DNA of 64,000 nucleotides from Ananas comosus (taxonomy: Eukaryota > Streptophyta > Magnoliopsida > Poales > Bromeliaceae). Under the pieces are notes generated by a model. It worked only from the letters and a program-made list of their open reading frames with translations. It was not told where the DNA came from and did not search any database. A program made the position numbers and the translations under genes. The stretch is from assembly GCF_001540865.1 (NCBI RefSeq), contig NC_033625.1, positions 13,438,494 to 13,502,493 of the forward strand, given 5' to 3'. This document shows positions 11,004-22,744 of this stretch, piece after piece. The first letter of the stretch is position 1. The number at the start of each line of letters is the position of its first letter.

Positions 11004-12200
11004 AAGAGAATGTCATAAGTTTAATGAGATAGAATTAAGTATTAGATGAATAAAGATTATAAATACTAACCAACTATTTCAAACATATACGCTGATAGAA
11101 AGAAATTAATCACCCGTCGCACTTAAAAGTTCAACTACAACACACAAAGAATTCAACCTCACTTAATTTATCTGAATGTTAGATATATTGTTAGGCCTCT
11201 TACCATTAATAAATAACCAACGATCCTCTCAACCTATCTGAATATTAGGTCTATTGTCGGCTCAAATACAATACTCGTGGATAGGCTTATCTAAGATTGA
11301 ATCTATTTTAAGCAATAATAAATAACCAACAATACCCTCAACATCTGCATCGTTAATACAATATGTGGGAATCAAATCCGCGTTACTGACTCTGAAACTA
11401 TTTGTAGATCGTAAATACTAATCAATTATTTCGAAAGCATGTGTTGATGAAAGAGCGCACTGGTCGCACTTAAGGGTTCAAAGTGCTCACGGATTTCGAC
11501 CCGACTCAACCTAACTCGACGTTAGATTTATTGTTTAACCTAACTTGACATCACGTCTATTGTAGATCTCAGTTTCACTCAATTTATTACGGTTCATCCA
11601 CCTCAGATTATTATTTTTCTAATCCTATTACCAGGGGACAGAAGCCCTATTTTAGGAGGAATTCTACACTGTCACACTTGCACCACGTCATCAATAACAA
11701 GCCAATCATATCCCTTCTTTTCAAACAAAAGTACAATAAAAATACTTTTTTACAATCATGATGGGATATATATATTCTTAAAAGAATTAATTTGATTGGT
11801 TTGTTACGCTACGGCACTAATATACCCGTTGCATTCTAGAATTTTTTCTATTTTAGACAATAAAAGAAAAATATGTACTAAATCATGCCAAAGAAAAAGA
11901 CCAAAAAAAAAAAAAGAAAAAAAGTATGGCTTTTGGAGGAGTGAGATAAAAGACGAGACATCTGATATCAGAAAAGCTGAGACTGATATACAAACATCTT
12001 CTGACTACATTGGTTGGGTATATTTTGTCTCCATATATAAAGGGTGAATATTCCAAATATTTATTAACTATTTAATTAATTAATTAAAACTTGATTCCCA
12101 AGATATCTATGCAGGAAGTTGCCGTGACCAATTCCCACTTCACAAATAATAATAGTAATAAATAAATAAAATAAAATAAGAAAAACCCAAGAAATTCAGA
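10142..12200. other. Intergenic region with no gene seen
   Basis: It is AT-rich. It holds a (TTA)n microsatellite at about 10,967-11,002 and, at about 11,090-11,600, two or three degenerate copies of the dispersed 'tctgaatgttagatatattg' family also seen at 2.39 kb. About 11,796-12,047 is open but of low complexity and AT-rich, and I do not call it a gene. Confidence 0.5.
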
Positions 12201-12336
12201 TTTTTTTTTTTTGAGAGATAGATAGCACGCTATCCGCTTCGTTTATTTCATTTAGAAATAAACTTAGCTAGAAATATGAATAAATTAGGATTCGAACTTG
12301 AGTCTCGAGTACCAACCATTAAGCCATATAGGGGAT
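12200..12336 (-). mobile_element. AU-like SINE, degraded
   Basis: Poly(T) followed by 'gagagatagatagcacgctatccgcttcg' and 'ggattcgaacttgagtctcgagtacca' is the reverse of the SINE at 8.28 kb. The 5' end is degenerate and no target duplication is evident. Confidence 0.65.
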
Positions 12337-12408
12337 TAACTATCCTTGTTAATTTTAGGTCTTAGGTGGAAATTAAGTACATATATTGACACTTCTATAA
12401 AATTATTA

Positions 12409-12993
12409 GGGTAAACTTCAAATACCTCCCGTGGTTTCACACTTTCTCACTTTAGTACCGTGTGGTTTAAAGTGTATCAAGTTAGCTTATGTGGTTTCGT
12501 ACTTTTTTACTTTAGTACCCTGTGGTTTAAAATGTATCAATTTTGTACCTTGTGGTTTCATTTTTCTCTTTTTATTATTCATTTTACTAATTTTTTTCGT
12601 TAAATCAGTAACAAAGTTTAAAACTAAATGGTGCTGAAGTAAATATTCGATAAACTTAGATAGTGTATTTAAAGTTTTTTTATATATAATTTAACGAAAT
12701 ATTAATAGAGGAAAAAAATTAATGACAAAGTTAAAACAAAAGGATATCAAAATAAATATTCGATAAACCTAGATAGGGTATTTGAAATTTTTTGTATATA
12801 ATTTAACGAAATATTAACAGATGAGCCGATGAAAAGAGAAAAATGAAACTATAAGATACTAAATTTATGCACTTTAAATCATAGAATATTAAAGTGAGAA
12901 AGTACGAAATCACATGGTACTAAATTAATACACTTTAAACTATAGGGTACTAAAGTGAAATAATGCGAAACCGGAGTGGTATTTAAAGTTTTC
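12409..12993. repeat. MITE family F1, copy 2, with internal duplication
   Basis: The ends are GGGTAAACTTCAAATACC and 'ggtatttaaagttttcc', preceded by TA. At 585 bp it exceeds copy 1 because the 'gataaacttagatagtgtatttaaag...aacgaaatattaa' block occurs twice (about 12,645-12,715 and 12,755-12,825). Confidence 0.75.
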
Positions 12994-13119
12994 CAAAATT
13001 ATTATTTTGTTTTCTTGCTTGGTGGTCACGAGTAACTTTCTGTGTGACCTCAATCTATTCAATTATCAAAAAAGAGTGTGGCTAAAATATTACCAATAGT
13101 AAATTAATGAGTTTTGGTA

Positions 13120-13350
13120 TCACTATTTTATTTTTTAATAATAAGATATTAATTATATCATTAAATATAATCTAAAATATATAAAGTATTTATAAACTAA
13201 TTTTTATGTCTTTGGATATAAATTATCAAATGGTCCAACGGACCCAGTAGGGGTATTTATTCATTAGTGGCTGAGAATAATCCAAAATAATTATATTTTT
13301 ATTAGAAAAATCTATAAACTATTTGAATCAAGATCAATACACTGGATACT
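13120..13350. repeat. Dispersed repeat, inverted relative to 22.48-22.64 kb
   Basis: 'gagaataatccaaaat' and 'aactatttgaatcaagatcaata' occur here and, reverse complemented and in reverse order, at 22,480-22,640. This links the region to the LINE-like fragment at 22.7 kb, but the identity of the element is unclear. Confidence 0.5.
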
Positions 13351-13734
13351 GGACGCAAGAATATTGTCCTTGATTTTTAGGTTTTAGCGTATTTGCTTTC
13401 TCCTGTATATGTAAGCGGCCGCTTGATGCACAAAAAGATAATTTCGAAAAGTATAATTTTAATTTTTTAAGAGAAATGCAAAGTTTACGATCCATTTTGG
13501 GTTGTAACATAAGCAATCGTTAATCCTAGGGTTATAACAACACTCTAACATTTACTTAGTAATAAGACTAGTATAAAATTTATGATCTTTGGATTCGATT
13601 GCTATTTAAACCGAGATGCGGTTCTACAGGTATCATTGCTCATATTTTAAATGGTTTAAATTACATAGTATCGATTTGAATATTTTATCATTATAAATAA
13701 ATCAGTAGTATCAAACACATTTATCAATACTTAT

Positions 13735-14085
13735 TTAAGTATTTAGCAACCGTCGGAACCCTATCTCGTCGGTTGCGTCGCGGAGGAGGAGAAGGAGAAG
13801 AGCGAGGGGCTCTTCGTCTAGTATTTCAGTGGATTGAGTGAGTGAAGAAGAGGAGATAATGATCGATTTTTCTTCTTCTTTTATTTTTCTTTTCTGTTTG
13901 TAATCGGAACAAATAGGTTCGATGGGATGGGCTGAATAAAATAATCTTTTATTTTTGATTGAATTAGAATTCATATATATTTAGGCCTTAGTAGAATTTT
14001 TTAAAAGTTTTGTCATAAATGAGACATTTACACAAAAATATTCTAAAAATATGTTCCTATAAACTGATTCTGTTGTAACGTGATC
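13735..14085. mobile_element. CACTA-like element, right-hand part
   Basis: From about 13,930 to 14,082 it aligns with 905-1046 (shared 'tgaataaa', 'atttaggtcttagta', 'gacatttacacaaaa' and 'attctgttgta'). The preceding 200 bp is GC/GA-rich and differs from copy 1. No CACTA left end was found. Confidence 0.45.
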
Positions 14086-14990
14086 ATATCCAAAAGCTGC
14101 AAATAAATAAATAAATAAAATAAAATAAAAAAATCAGGGTGCAGGTCCACATAGTTTACATTAGCGGAGCCCTGCATCCGCATAACATTTTTATGCGAAG
14201 GTTGGGATTAAAGAGGTCCTCATGAATTTGAATAATTGTTAGTGTAAAAACAAAAAAAAAAAGATCTTTTCTTTAATCCATTTAGGAATCAAAGTTGATT
14301 TCCATCTCTATGGAAGAAATCATTTTCGAAAAATTTGATTTTTTGATATAAAAATCAGAAGGTCACATTTCCATCTCTATCGAAGAAATTATTTTCGAAA
14401 AATTTGATTTCGTGAAATAAAAATCAGAATGTCAATCCCATAGCTCAAATACTAATAATAAAGATGAATTATTTTCGATTCTGATTCCAAATCTTAGTAA
14501 GTCCATCAAATCAAACACATCTTTAGTTAATTCTTTTCCTTAGTCTAATATGGGCGTTGTTCTCAATGCGTTTTAATACAAATTACCAATTAAGTTTGGA
14601 TTTTCTTGCACAGCAACAATTCTATTTTATGATATTTTCCAACATTTTATCTGTCTTTTTATATTATTTAGATTAGTTGATTGAGTCAAACATGACAAAA
14701 AAAAAAATCTCACATTATTGAATGGACAAATCGAATTGTGTAAGGTCTCCTTAATTAATATTCTTAGACTTGGCGTACGTACATACAGATTGGACATCTC
14801 ACGTGCAGATCATTGTACCCATAGGTTATGCAGGCGCAGATAAAATTTACCCATAGAATTTTGGATATCTATCATCCTTACTTATACCTGTCCGCGGGTG
14901 GGCGAGCTGGTATATCGGTTACTCGTAATATTTTCTTTTCTTTTTTTTTTTTCTCTTTCTATGGTTATACTTTTCAAACACAAATAATAT
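14086..14990. other. Intergenic region, nothing recognised
   Basis: It is AT-rich with a tandem-like repetition of 'ccatctctatcgaagaaat(c/t)attttcgaaaaatttgatt' at about 14,300-14,420. I see no gene or complete element. Confidence 0.4.
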
Positions 14991-15080
14991 ATATCATGAA
15001 ATGTAGGCCAGAAAAGGCAGAATGAACTGCAGGCTGCAGGGCCAAGCAGGCCTTAATTTTAATGGAAGAAAGAGAATTAC

Positions 15081-15335
15081 CAACAAGCTGAAACCAGTGA
15101 CAGTGGCAAAGGAGGTGGCCATGGAAGCACCAGAGAGATCCAGCTCCCCAAAGTGGCCAACAAACATCAATGATATCACCCTTATAATGTTTTGCAAAAG
15201 GTTCCCTGCTATGAGAGGCCCTGCTAACCACAGCTGCTTCTTTACTTCACTTTGTATGACCCCCTCTAACCCTTCTCTCCTATTTCTGGAACTTGTGGTG
15301 AGCAGAGGAGCCTCTAGGCTTATTGGTTGCTCCAT
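15081..15335 (-). CDS. MATE efflux transporter D, orphan first exon
   Basis: It encodes 85 residues: MEQPISLEAPLLTTSS..., then [20 protein letters not shown] and MFVGHFGELDLSGASMATSF, ending TGFSLL at a GT donor (gtaatt) in phase 0. The reading frame is intact with no stop or frameshift. No exon 2 (ALDTLCGQ type) occurs between here and MATE B, 7 kb downstream on the same strand. It is therefore a truncated gene copy or a distal alternative first exon, since it could be spliced in frame to B exon 2 at 6429. A GA-rich leader precedes the ATG (15,346-15,395). Confidence 0.7.
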
Positions 15336-15534
15336 CTCTCCTTAATCACACATACTCTCTCTCTCTCCCTAGATCTCTCTCTTTCTCTCTAAGTGGCTAG
15401 AGAGGGAGGAGTGGCCATTTTGAGAAAAGAAGACAATTTGTCTTTCTCTTTGTTGTGAGGGCAAATTATGTCACTTGCCAATTATTAATAAAGGTATAAA
15501 AGAATATAGAACTTAACTTAATTATATATATAGG

Positions 15535-16440
15535 GTGTTTTTGAAAAGTGATTTCAGAGTCAAAAGTAACTTTCGGCCTAATTGGACGTTCGACAATCTT
15601 ATTTTCAAAATCTAATTCTGATTTAAATTAGAATTAGCTAAACTTGCTTTTTGAAATCTGGTTCTGATTTTGGAATCAAATTTCAAAATTTTATTTTAAT
15701 TTTCGACTTAAAATTTAATTTTAATTTTAATTTTAATTTCAATTTTTAACATTTATTTTTGAATTTTTAAATTTTAAATTTCAAATTTTTAAATTTGAAA
15801 TGTCCAATTTTAAATTTGAATTGATTTATATTTTAGCCTTTAATTTACAGTGTAGATTTGAAATGTTTTCATAATTGTCAAATATATTTTTTAATTCAAA
15901 AAAAATTTAAATTTTTAGAATAACTTAGTTTTTATTCAATTTAATTATTTGGAAATATATTTGTAAAATATTTATTTATGCAAATATTATTTTTGTCAAC
16001 TTTAAATTTTATTACTCCAGAAAAATTTTTTTAATCTAAACTCAGCCAAACGCTTTATAGCTTTTAACCAAAATTATTTTTCTAAACCAACATCAATTCT
16101 ACAGAAATCACTTTTCCACAATCTAAGCAAAACGGGCCCATAGACATTTTGAATTTTCTATCTAACCTTTCAAAATTTTGATTTTATCATTTTACCCTTC
16201 AATGTATTTGATTAGAGCTCGTCAACGGTACTGTGATTTCAAAATTTAAGTTAATTATTTTCTTTAATAAACTTATATATTATTGCGAGAATCGTATGAA
16301 ATATACTAACTAAACTTTTAAAATAAATGATGCATTCAAATTTTGAATTCAAAATATTGTTCACTAACTGAAATCAAATAAGTTGAAACGGTAAAATCAA
16401 AATTTTGAAAGGAAGCTATATCAAAATGGTCCATAGTTTG
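15535..16440. repeat. Two adjacent foldback-like AT-rich elements
   Basis: About 15,545-16,110 has 'aaaagtgatttcagagtcaaaagt' at one end and 'aaatcacttttcc' at the other, with an extremely AT-rich 'aattttaaattt' core. About 16,145-16,435 has 'accttt caaaattttgattttatc' answered by 'gataaaatcaaaattttgaaagg'-type sequence. No coding capacity. Confidence 0.45.
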
Positions 16441-16713
16441 GAAAAGTATTAATTGTATGTTTCTATCTTATTAAAATAGTAATGCTACATGTACGCCCAA
16501 AAAGTATGCATAAATCTTATACCTTACCAATTTAATAATCAATATTTTCACATTACTTCAATTAAATTTTAATATTTAAAATCCAAAGAAGCTTTCTAAA
16601 ATTTTGGATGGTGTAGTGTAAGATTTACATCTCACATTTTTTATATACAAATAGTATTTCTTTTACTAAGAAAATGATTACTAATAATAGATCTGCAGAT
16701 CTAATTTGTATTG

Positions 16714-16716
<3 letters not shown>

Positions 16717-16748
<32 letters not shown>

Positions 16749-16889
16749 AGAGAGATAGGTAGCACACTACCCGTTTCGTTTATTTCATAAAAGAAATAAA
16801 CTTAGCTAGAAATATGAACAACTAGGATTCGAACTTGGGTCTCGGGTACCAACCATCAAGCCCTTTACCACTTGCTTTAGGGACGGTCG
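16717..16889 (-). mobile_element. AU-like SINE with long poly(A) tail
   Basis: About 24 T precede 'gagagataggtagcacactacccg', then the box-B complement 'ggattcgaacttgggtc' and the head 'tagggacggtcgg'. Flanking 'ttgtattgtc' and 'ttgtattatc' look like a slightly diverged target duplication. Confidence 0.75.
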
Positions 16890-16929
16890 GTATCAAAATT
16901 GTATTATCAGTTAACAGTTTATAAGGCTT

Positions 16930-17930
16930 GTGATGCGGCCAATTTTGCATTAGAATTCATGGGGAAGCTTGACTATAAGAAGTTAGGTCGAAAATTCCAT
17001 TGAGTTCGGCAAATTCTACAAACAATTTGTAAACTTTTTTAAGCCGTCATAATATTTTTTTGCGTAGTTGTCCGCTTTAGTATGCAAGTCCAATTTGAAA
17101 CATTTTTTAAGATCTATGCACCTAACAGCACTGTTTCTGCTGAGTTTCTGACCCAAATTTAATTATTTACACCTCCCAACTTGCACTTTTAGACTACTTT
17201 TGAAAAGAATTTATATTTTTCCTGTTTTGAGACAAATTAATGAGTTGGTTATAGTTATTCTGGTCAAATTAAATTTAGAAATAGGCTAAATTATAGAAAA
17301 CCTTTCTCTCAATATCCGCTTTTTATGTTATTCAAAAACCTACACTTATTCCTTTAAAAAATAAAAAATATTCACATGGGGGTACGCTGTGGCAAAACAA
17401 CCAAATTGCCCATCATCTTCTTCAAGATGGGTGTAGACGGAGAGGTGGGCGAGGACGAGGGCGAGGGTGAGGTGGCGGAGGCGGGCGAGGGCGTGTGTGC
17501 GGGCATGGACAGAGAGGTAAGCGAGAGTGGGGCGGCGGACGGCGAGGCGGCGCGGCCGAGGATGAGGAAGAAGAAGGATTTCGGGAATATTTTGGGTATA
17601 AAAAATAGAATGTAAATGGAACTCTAACGGAACACTAACGATGGGATTAAAATGAATTTTTTTTTTATTTTTTAAGGAGGCAAAGCGTAGATATTTGAAT
17701 GACAGGGGGGAAAGTGAAAAACGGATATTGACATAATTTTTTTTATAACTTAGCCATATAAATATTTTATATTATGTTATTTTTTATACTAGCAGGATTC
17801 TGATATCACCTATGTAAACATATGACATTCGATTAATGTAAGCAGTCTAGAGTTTTGATGAATAATATTTTTCTCTTTTTGAATAATTTTTTTCTTCACG
17901 TCTCACTCTTTCTTTATTTATACTCTTTTC
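16930..17930. repeat. Dispersed LTR-like repeat with a nested foldback
   Basis: Blocks such as 'aagatctatgcacctaa' and 'tctgatatcacctatgtaaacatatgacattcgattaatgtaa' recur in diverged form in intron 5 of MATE C (36.42-36.85 kb); the first also recurs at 44.96-45.23 kb. It is split by the foldback element at 17.28-17.76 kb. Confidence 0.45.
17278..17757. mobile_element. Foldback element carrying a GC-rich core
   Basis: The left arm 'ataggctaaattatagaaaa...caatatccgctttt' and the right arm 'aaaacggatattgacataa...ataacttagcca' are inverted. The core (about 17,430-17,570) is GA/GC-rich and reads as a Glu/Gly/Ala-rich open frame on the plus strand. That frame has no recognisable domain and looks like low complexity or captured sequence. 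Confidence 0.55.
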
Positions 17931-18269
17931 CTCTCAACGCAATTTAGACCTGCGTCAATTTGGAAGTACTTAAGAGCAATCTAAAAAAGAGAATTAAATA
18001 CGCAATCTAGACCATTCATTGCTCTTCAAATATAAAGAGTTGTAAGAAAAAGACATTAATTCAAACTATAGCGCAAATAAAATTAGTGACAAGCGGGTAA
18101 AATTGAGTAATTAGTTTCTATTTTGTTTGTGGGTCCTTCATTAAATCTGATTGTTAATTATTTTTATACGTGAACTGTAACTAAAAGATAATAAAATAAA
18201 ATGGGATAATTGGCAAAATAGATTCGGGATACGTGAAACACATAAAAAGTAAAATGTTGTTCGAAGACG

Positions 18270-18612
18270 ACGCTACCCATCTCTTGCTATCAGATCCGTC
18301 CCGTTCGCATCCCCATCTCTCGCTATCCTCCCCCCCCAGATGCGACCTATTTCTAGCGATCAGATCCGTCGCGTTCGCATCCTGATCGCATCCGAATCTC
18401 CACATCCACCCACCCACCCCGGACGGGACCCATCTCTCGCTCTCAGATTTGTCCTGTTCGCATCCCGATCGCATCCGAATCTCCACACCCACCCACCCCC
18501 CAATCTCTCGCTCTCAGATTCGTCCCATTCGCATCCCGATCGCATCCGAATCTCCACACCCACCCACCCCCCAATCTCTCGCTCTCAGATTCGTCCCTTT
18601 CGCATCGCCATT
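18270..18612. repeat. GC-rich minisatellite (~71-80 bp unit)
   Basis: The unit 'gatcgcatccgaatctccac...cccacccacccc...ctctcgctctcagattcgtcc' occurs at about 18,388, 18,468 and 18,539, with degenerate flanking copies. Both strands stay open for 60-100 codons purely because of this composition. A shorter piece recurs at 19,485-19,625. Confidence 0.7.
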
Positions 18613-18850
18613 CGTCCCAATTAATTGATTTGTCCACCATATATGTTCCTGTTCCTATAATGTTTTTAACTTTTGGATCTACCTTTTGGGCTATTGAATA
18701 AAAAATTTAGTAATAAAGTTATTGGCGGGGTCTATTATTGTGTATGACATAAGGATTGTTAGGGTTGATCCAATGAGCCAAAAAGGTTATAACACCAACA
18801 TTTTAGCGCTTCTAAAAGCATTTCGGTTGGTCTCTCTCTCTCTCTCTCTC

Positions 18851-18908
<58 letters not shown>

Positions 18909-18986
18909 GCTACTGTACTCTTATCAGTATCATCGTCTTCGTACTCATAAATCGTTTTCGATGATAGAACTTCCGAACCGACAATC
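18613..18986. repeat. Segmental repeat, copy 1 (partner at 19,628-19,970)
   Basis: From 'cccaattaattgattt' through 'ggatctacctttt', 'aaaatttagtaataaagtt' and 'gcttctaaaagcatttcggtt' it matches 19,628-19,970 with an offset of 1,015 bp. It includes a (TC)n(TA)n microsatellite (18,835-18,906) and the first ~80 bp of a P2 MITE, cut off where the TRIM begins. Confidence 0.65.
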
Positions 18987-19465
18987 TGTCAGATCGTTGG
19001 CGCTAACCATTAATCCCAAAAGCTCGAGCTGTTAAAAATATATAACCAATTCACTTAAAGCGTACAGATACAACGCCCACAGATCTCGATTATGACTCGG
19101 CCCACCCAGCCTCACGCCACTTTGAACATGGCTTGGCTTACCTAGCCTCACGCCACTTCGAACATAATTCGGCCCAACATAGCCTCCCGCCATAAGGCAG
19201 GACTCTAGCATCTGCAACATGCAGGAATTGAACTCTTGACCTCTGCCTCTGATACCACTTGTCAGATCGTTGGCGCTAACTAAAAAGCTCAAGCTGTTAG
19301 AAATACGCAACCAATTCCACTTAAAGCGTACAAATACAGCGCCCACGGGTCTCGATTGTGACTCGGCCCACCCAGCCCCACGCCACTTATAACATGACTC
19401 AGCCCACCTATCCTCACGCCACTTTGAACATGACTCGGCCCAACATAGCCTCTCGCCACAAGGCA
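18987..19465 (-). mobile_element. TRIM retrotransposon (LTR ~210 bp, internal ~60 bp)
   Basis: Two direct repeats, 18,987-19,199 and 19,260-19,465, begin TGTCAGATCGTTGGCGCTAA and end in AAGGCA. Between them lie 60 bp ending 'cctctgcctctgataccact', which on the minus strand is AGTGGTATCAGAGGCAGAGG, the initiator-Met tRNA primer-binding site of many plant LTR elements. There is no gag or pol. Flanking 5-mers do not match, so the ends were rearranged after insertion. Confidence 0.65.
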
Positions 19466-19627
19466 AGATGCTCTTAGGTTCATCCCATTCGCATCCCCAT
19501 CTCTCGCTCGTTGCTAGATCCATCCCGTTCGCATCTCCACCCCCTCCCTTCCTACCCATTTCTGGCTATCAAATATGTCCTATTCGCATCCCGATCTCTC
19601 GGCATCCCCATCTCTCACTCTCAGTTC

Positions 19628-20552
19628 CGCCCCAATTAATTGATTTGCCCACCATATATGTTTCTATAATGTTTTTAACTTTTGGATCTACCTTTTTGAC
19701 TATTGAATAAAAAATTTAGTAATAAAGTTATTTATGGGGTCTATTATTGTGCATGATGTAAGTATCGATAGGGTTGATCAAATGAGCCAAAAAGATTATA
19801 ACACCAACATTTCGGCGCTTCTAAAAGCATTTCGGTTAATGGTCTCTCTCTCTCTATATATTATATATATTTCTATAGAGTGCGGCTACTATACTCTTAT
19901 GAGTATTATCATTTTCGTACTTATAAGTCATTTTCGATGATAGAGATTTCGAACCGACAATCCATACCGTCAAATATTATCTACAGTATTTGAAACTTAT
20001 AACAGTTAAATTTTATAATTTTTCGATATTATTTAACTTAAGATCAAAATATCTCAAAGTTGACTGTTAGTTATTTATTATTGGGCTAAAATAGGTTTAA
20101 CTTCCTGCCCTGTGACAATTGACCAAGGAGACAAATAGATTGAGTTGGGTGAGTCTAATAAGTTAAGTGATAGTGTGGTCAATAATAGACCTAACGACAG
20201 AGGTCCAATAATAGACCCAACATTCAGCTGGGTTGATTCAAGTTGAAGCCCGTGAGCACTGTGGCTGAACACTTAAGTGCGATGAGTGCACCCTTCCTAT
20301 CAGCACATGCTTTTGGGACAGTTGGTTAGCGCTTATGATCCACATTGACAACTTTTAACGATCGGCATGAAATAGTTGTTAGTTTAACGATATAAAAGAA
20401 TCAAAATTAGTTGAATTTTTTATGAAAATTTTATTCACTATCTATATAATGTTTAATAATATGGATTGTCGGTTTTCATATCATCTAAAACGACTTATGA
20501 GTAGGAATGCGGTCATATTCATCAGAGTATTGTAGTCTTATTTTCTTCGAGT
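19628..20552. repeat. Segmental repeat copy 2 and a P2 MITE interrupted at 20,075-20,335
   Basis: The first part repeats 18,613-18,986. A P2-type MITE starts near 19,876 ('gcggctactatactcttatgag') and its other end is near 20,470-20,550. The intervening 20,075-20,335 carries the inverted form of the dispersed 2.39/11.1 kb repeat and was probably inserted. Confidence 0.5.
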
Positions 20553-21040
20553 CAAACTACTGTACTCTTATGAGTGCTTAGCCCTTGGATAAAGCGATGT
20601 GTGGTTAGAATGATATAAATTCTCTAGGATTGAATGTGCGGTTGGTTGAATAGTATGATCTACGTTAACGGATGGAAATAGTCAAAGGAGCAGATGTAAT
20701 GGCGGAAAACTTAGTAACATAAAGCGCTTAGTACTATTAATAGCATAATAGTCGGACTATATATATATACATAGAGAGAGAGAGAGAGAGTAGAGCTACT
20801 ATGCTATCGGAAGCATAGAGGATCTTGGTGCTTCCGATTTTTTGACCCTTAGATCAGCCCTTTTAATCATTTATAACCTTTGGATTAATACTATTATTCT
20901 ATGAGGACCACTCAACCCTAGGGGTACTGCTCAACGCTAGGAGGGATCGTAATCATCCCAAATGTACAATTCTTAATTCATGGGTCAAAAAATCGAAAGC
21001 ATCAAATCTTCTATGTTTTCGATAGCATAGTAGCTATATA
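20553..21040. repeat. Two adjacent P1-type MITEs
   Basis: One (about 20,553-20,757) ends 'attaatagcataatagtcggact', the other (about 20,787-21,035) starts 'agagctactatgctatcggaagcatagagg' and ends 'tcgatagcatagtagct'. A (TA)n(GA)n tract joins them. Confidence 0.6.
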
Positions 21041-21427
21041 ATTTTTATGAATAATTTGGTGGCATTAAAACTTTTTATTATAAATATTTAATGTTAGAGA
21101 AACTGCACTCTGATTTTTCCTTTGAAGAAAAAAGAAGAATAATGTTAAATATAAAAGTATTTAAATATTATTTTTTAATTAATATGATATCAGAACAGAA
21201 GGTCTTGAGTTCAAGTCACGTCAGGTCACGTCTAAGTTTCTAGCATTATTAATTTTGTCTTATTTAATTCAAATCCATATTATGGGTCTAGCGAATAGTC
21301 TCGAATCCGGACGTCAGCGCGCGAGAATGAGCTTTGACGATAATGGTTGTTTCGTATTATTTAGCAAAGAAAGTCGCATTTCTTTTTTTCAATAATTCCT
21401 ATTTCTTTAAGATAATTATTAACTAAA

Positions 21428-21465
<38 letters not shown>

Positions 21466-21801
21466 ATATTAGTAAATAAATAATGTAAACAGGTACATAA
21501 AAAGATTGTGTGCGAATCAAGAAGAAGAAATTTGTTTCCAATAACCCAGCCTGCAATTTATGGATATGCTATATATCTGTAGCCAATCTGGATCAAATAT
21601 TAATTATTAGGCAGATGTTAGTAAAAAAAAAAAATTATTTAGGAATATTTTGGGAATAAAAATTGAGAGATCCAAAAATTATTATGGACATATTATGAGT
21701 GAAGGCAAATTTAATTCTATATTTAATTTTTTGGTAAAACGTGTGCAGGACACCCAAATTATTGTGGGATTATTTGGCGTTGCCACCGCTCAATCCTAAG
21801 T

Positions 21802-21964
21802 AGGGGTGGTAATCCAGCTCATGTTCGGCTCGGAATGAGCTCGCGATCGAATTGCTTGCTTAATAAACAAGATGAAAACGAGCTGAATTTTTCAACTCTT
21901 TTAATAAACGAATCGAACATGAGCTGGGGTCAACTCGCTCGTGTTCGGCTCGATAAAAACTCGA

Positions 21965-21999
<35 letters not shown>

Positions 22000-22286
22000 T
22001 CCAACTCAATTATAGAAAAATCATTTATATGTAAGGTTTCAACTATCAGATCAAAATCAAATCGGTAAGATCTTATAAATTTATTTTCTATACGTATCAT
22101 TTATATTTGTTTTAACTTTTTATGCATTAGTCAGCTCGTATTTGGCTCGTGTTTGGCTCATCAATAAATGAGCTGAATTTTTCGGCTTGATAATTTAACG
22201 AGCCAGCTCGTGCTCGACTCCTTTAGAAATCAAGCCGAACACGAGTCGGTGTCAGCTCGCTCGTGTTCGGCTCGTTGACACCCCTA
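21802..22286. mobile_element. hAT-type MITE ('CGGCTCGT' family)
   Basis: The ends TAGGGGTGGTAA and TTGACACCCCTA are inverted, and the interior is built of repeated 'gtgttcggctcg', 'gagctgaatttttc' and 'gctcgctcgtgttcggctcg' blocks around a (TA)n core. I see no clear 8-bp duplication. Related fragments lie at about 60,408-60,590 and 63,050-63,215. Confidence 0.6.
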
Positions 22287-22744
22287 GCCGAACATAACAT
22301 GCTTCGAGGAGGTCAATTCACAGCGAAAAACCTAAGCCAATTAAAAGCTTAGAGTTCTCAGTCTTTAAAAACTTCCTCGTTCTTAATTAATAAAACTTTT
22401 ATATGTTTTCTTTCATCATCAACAAATGAAAGCAAATATGGTAAAAAAGTTTAAGGACAGAGTACTTCTTGTGTTCAGAATCATGGGTATTGATCTTGAT
22501 TCAAATAGTTTAAAGAGTTTTCTAATAAAAAATTAAATCATTTTGGATTATTCTCTACTACTAATGAATAAATAATTAACATTGAAAAATATAGAAATTA
22601 GCTTTTAGGCACTTCATATATTTTAGATTATATTAATCTTTTTTTTTTCTTTTTGAGGGAAAGTACGTCATGAGGTGATCTTATTTAATTAATCAGTGGA
22701 TACAGATTTGAGAAAATTCATCAATAAAAGACTAAAAAGAAAGT

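Noticed and set aside
13735..13974. 79-codon minus frame
   Set aside because: Low complexity, lies in the CACTA-like element, with no similarity to MATE exons sought in this interval.
17376..17615. Open frame of 79 codons, Glu/Gly-rich
   Set aside because: Low complexity, confined to the core of a foldback element, with no start context or domain; not called a gene.
18388..18612. CRISPR-like spaced repeats
   Set aside because: Head-to-tail minisatellite units without unique spacers in a plant genome.
18181..18640. Several overlapping 60-100 codon frames on both strands
   Set aside because: They arise from the GC-rich minisatellite and are open in opposite directions at once.
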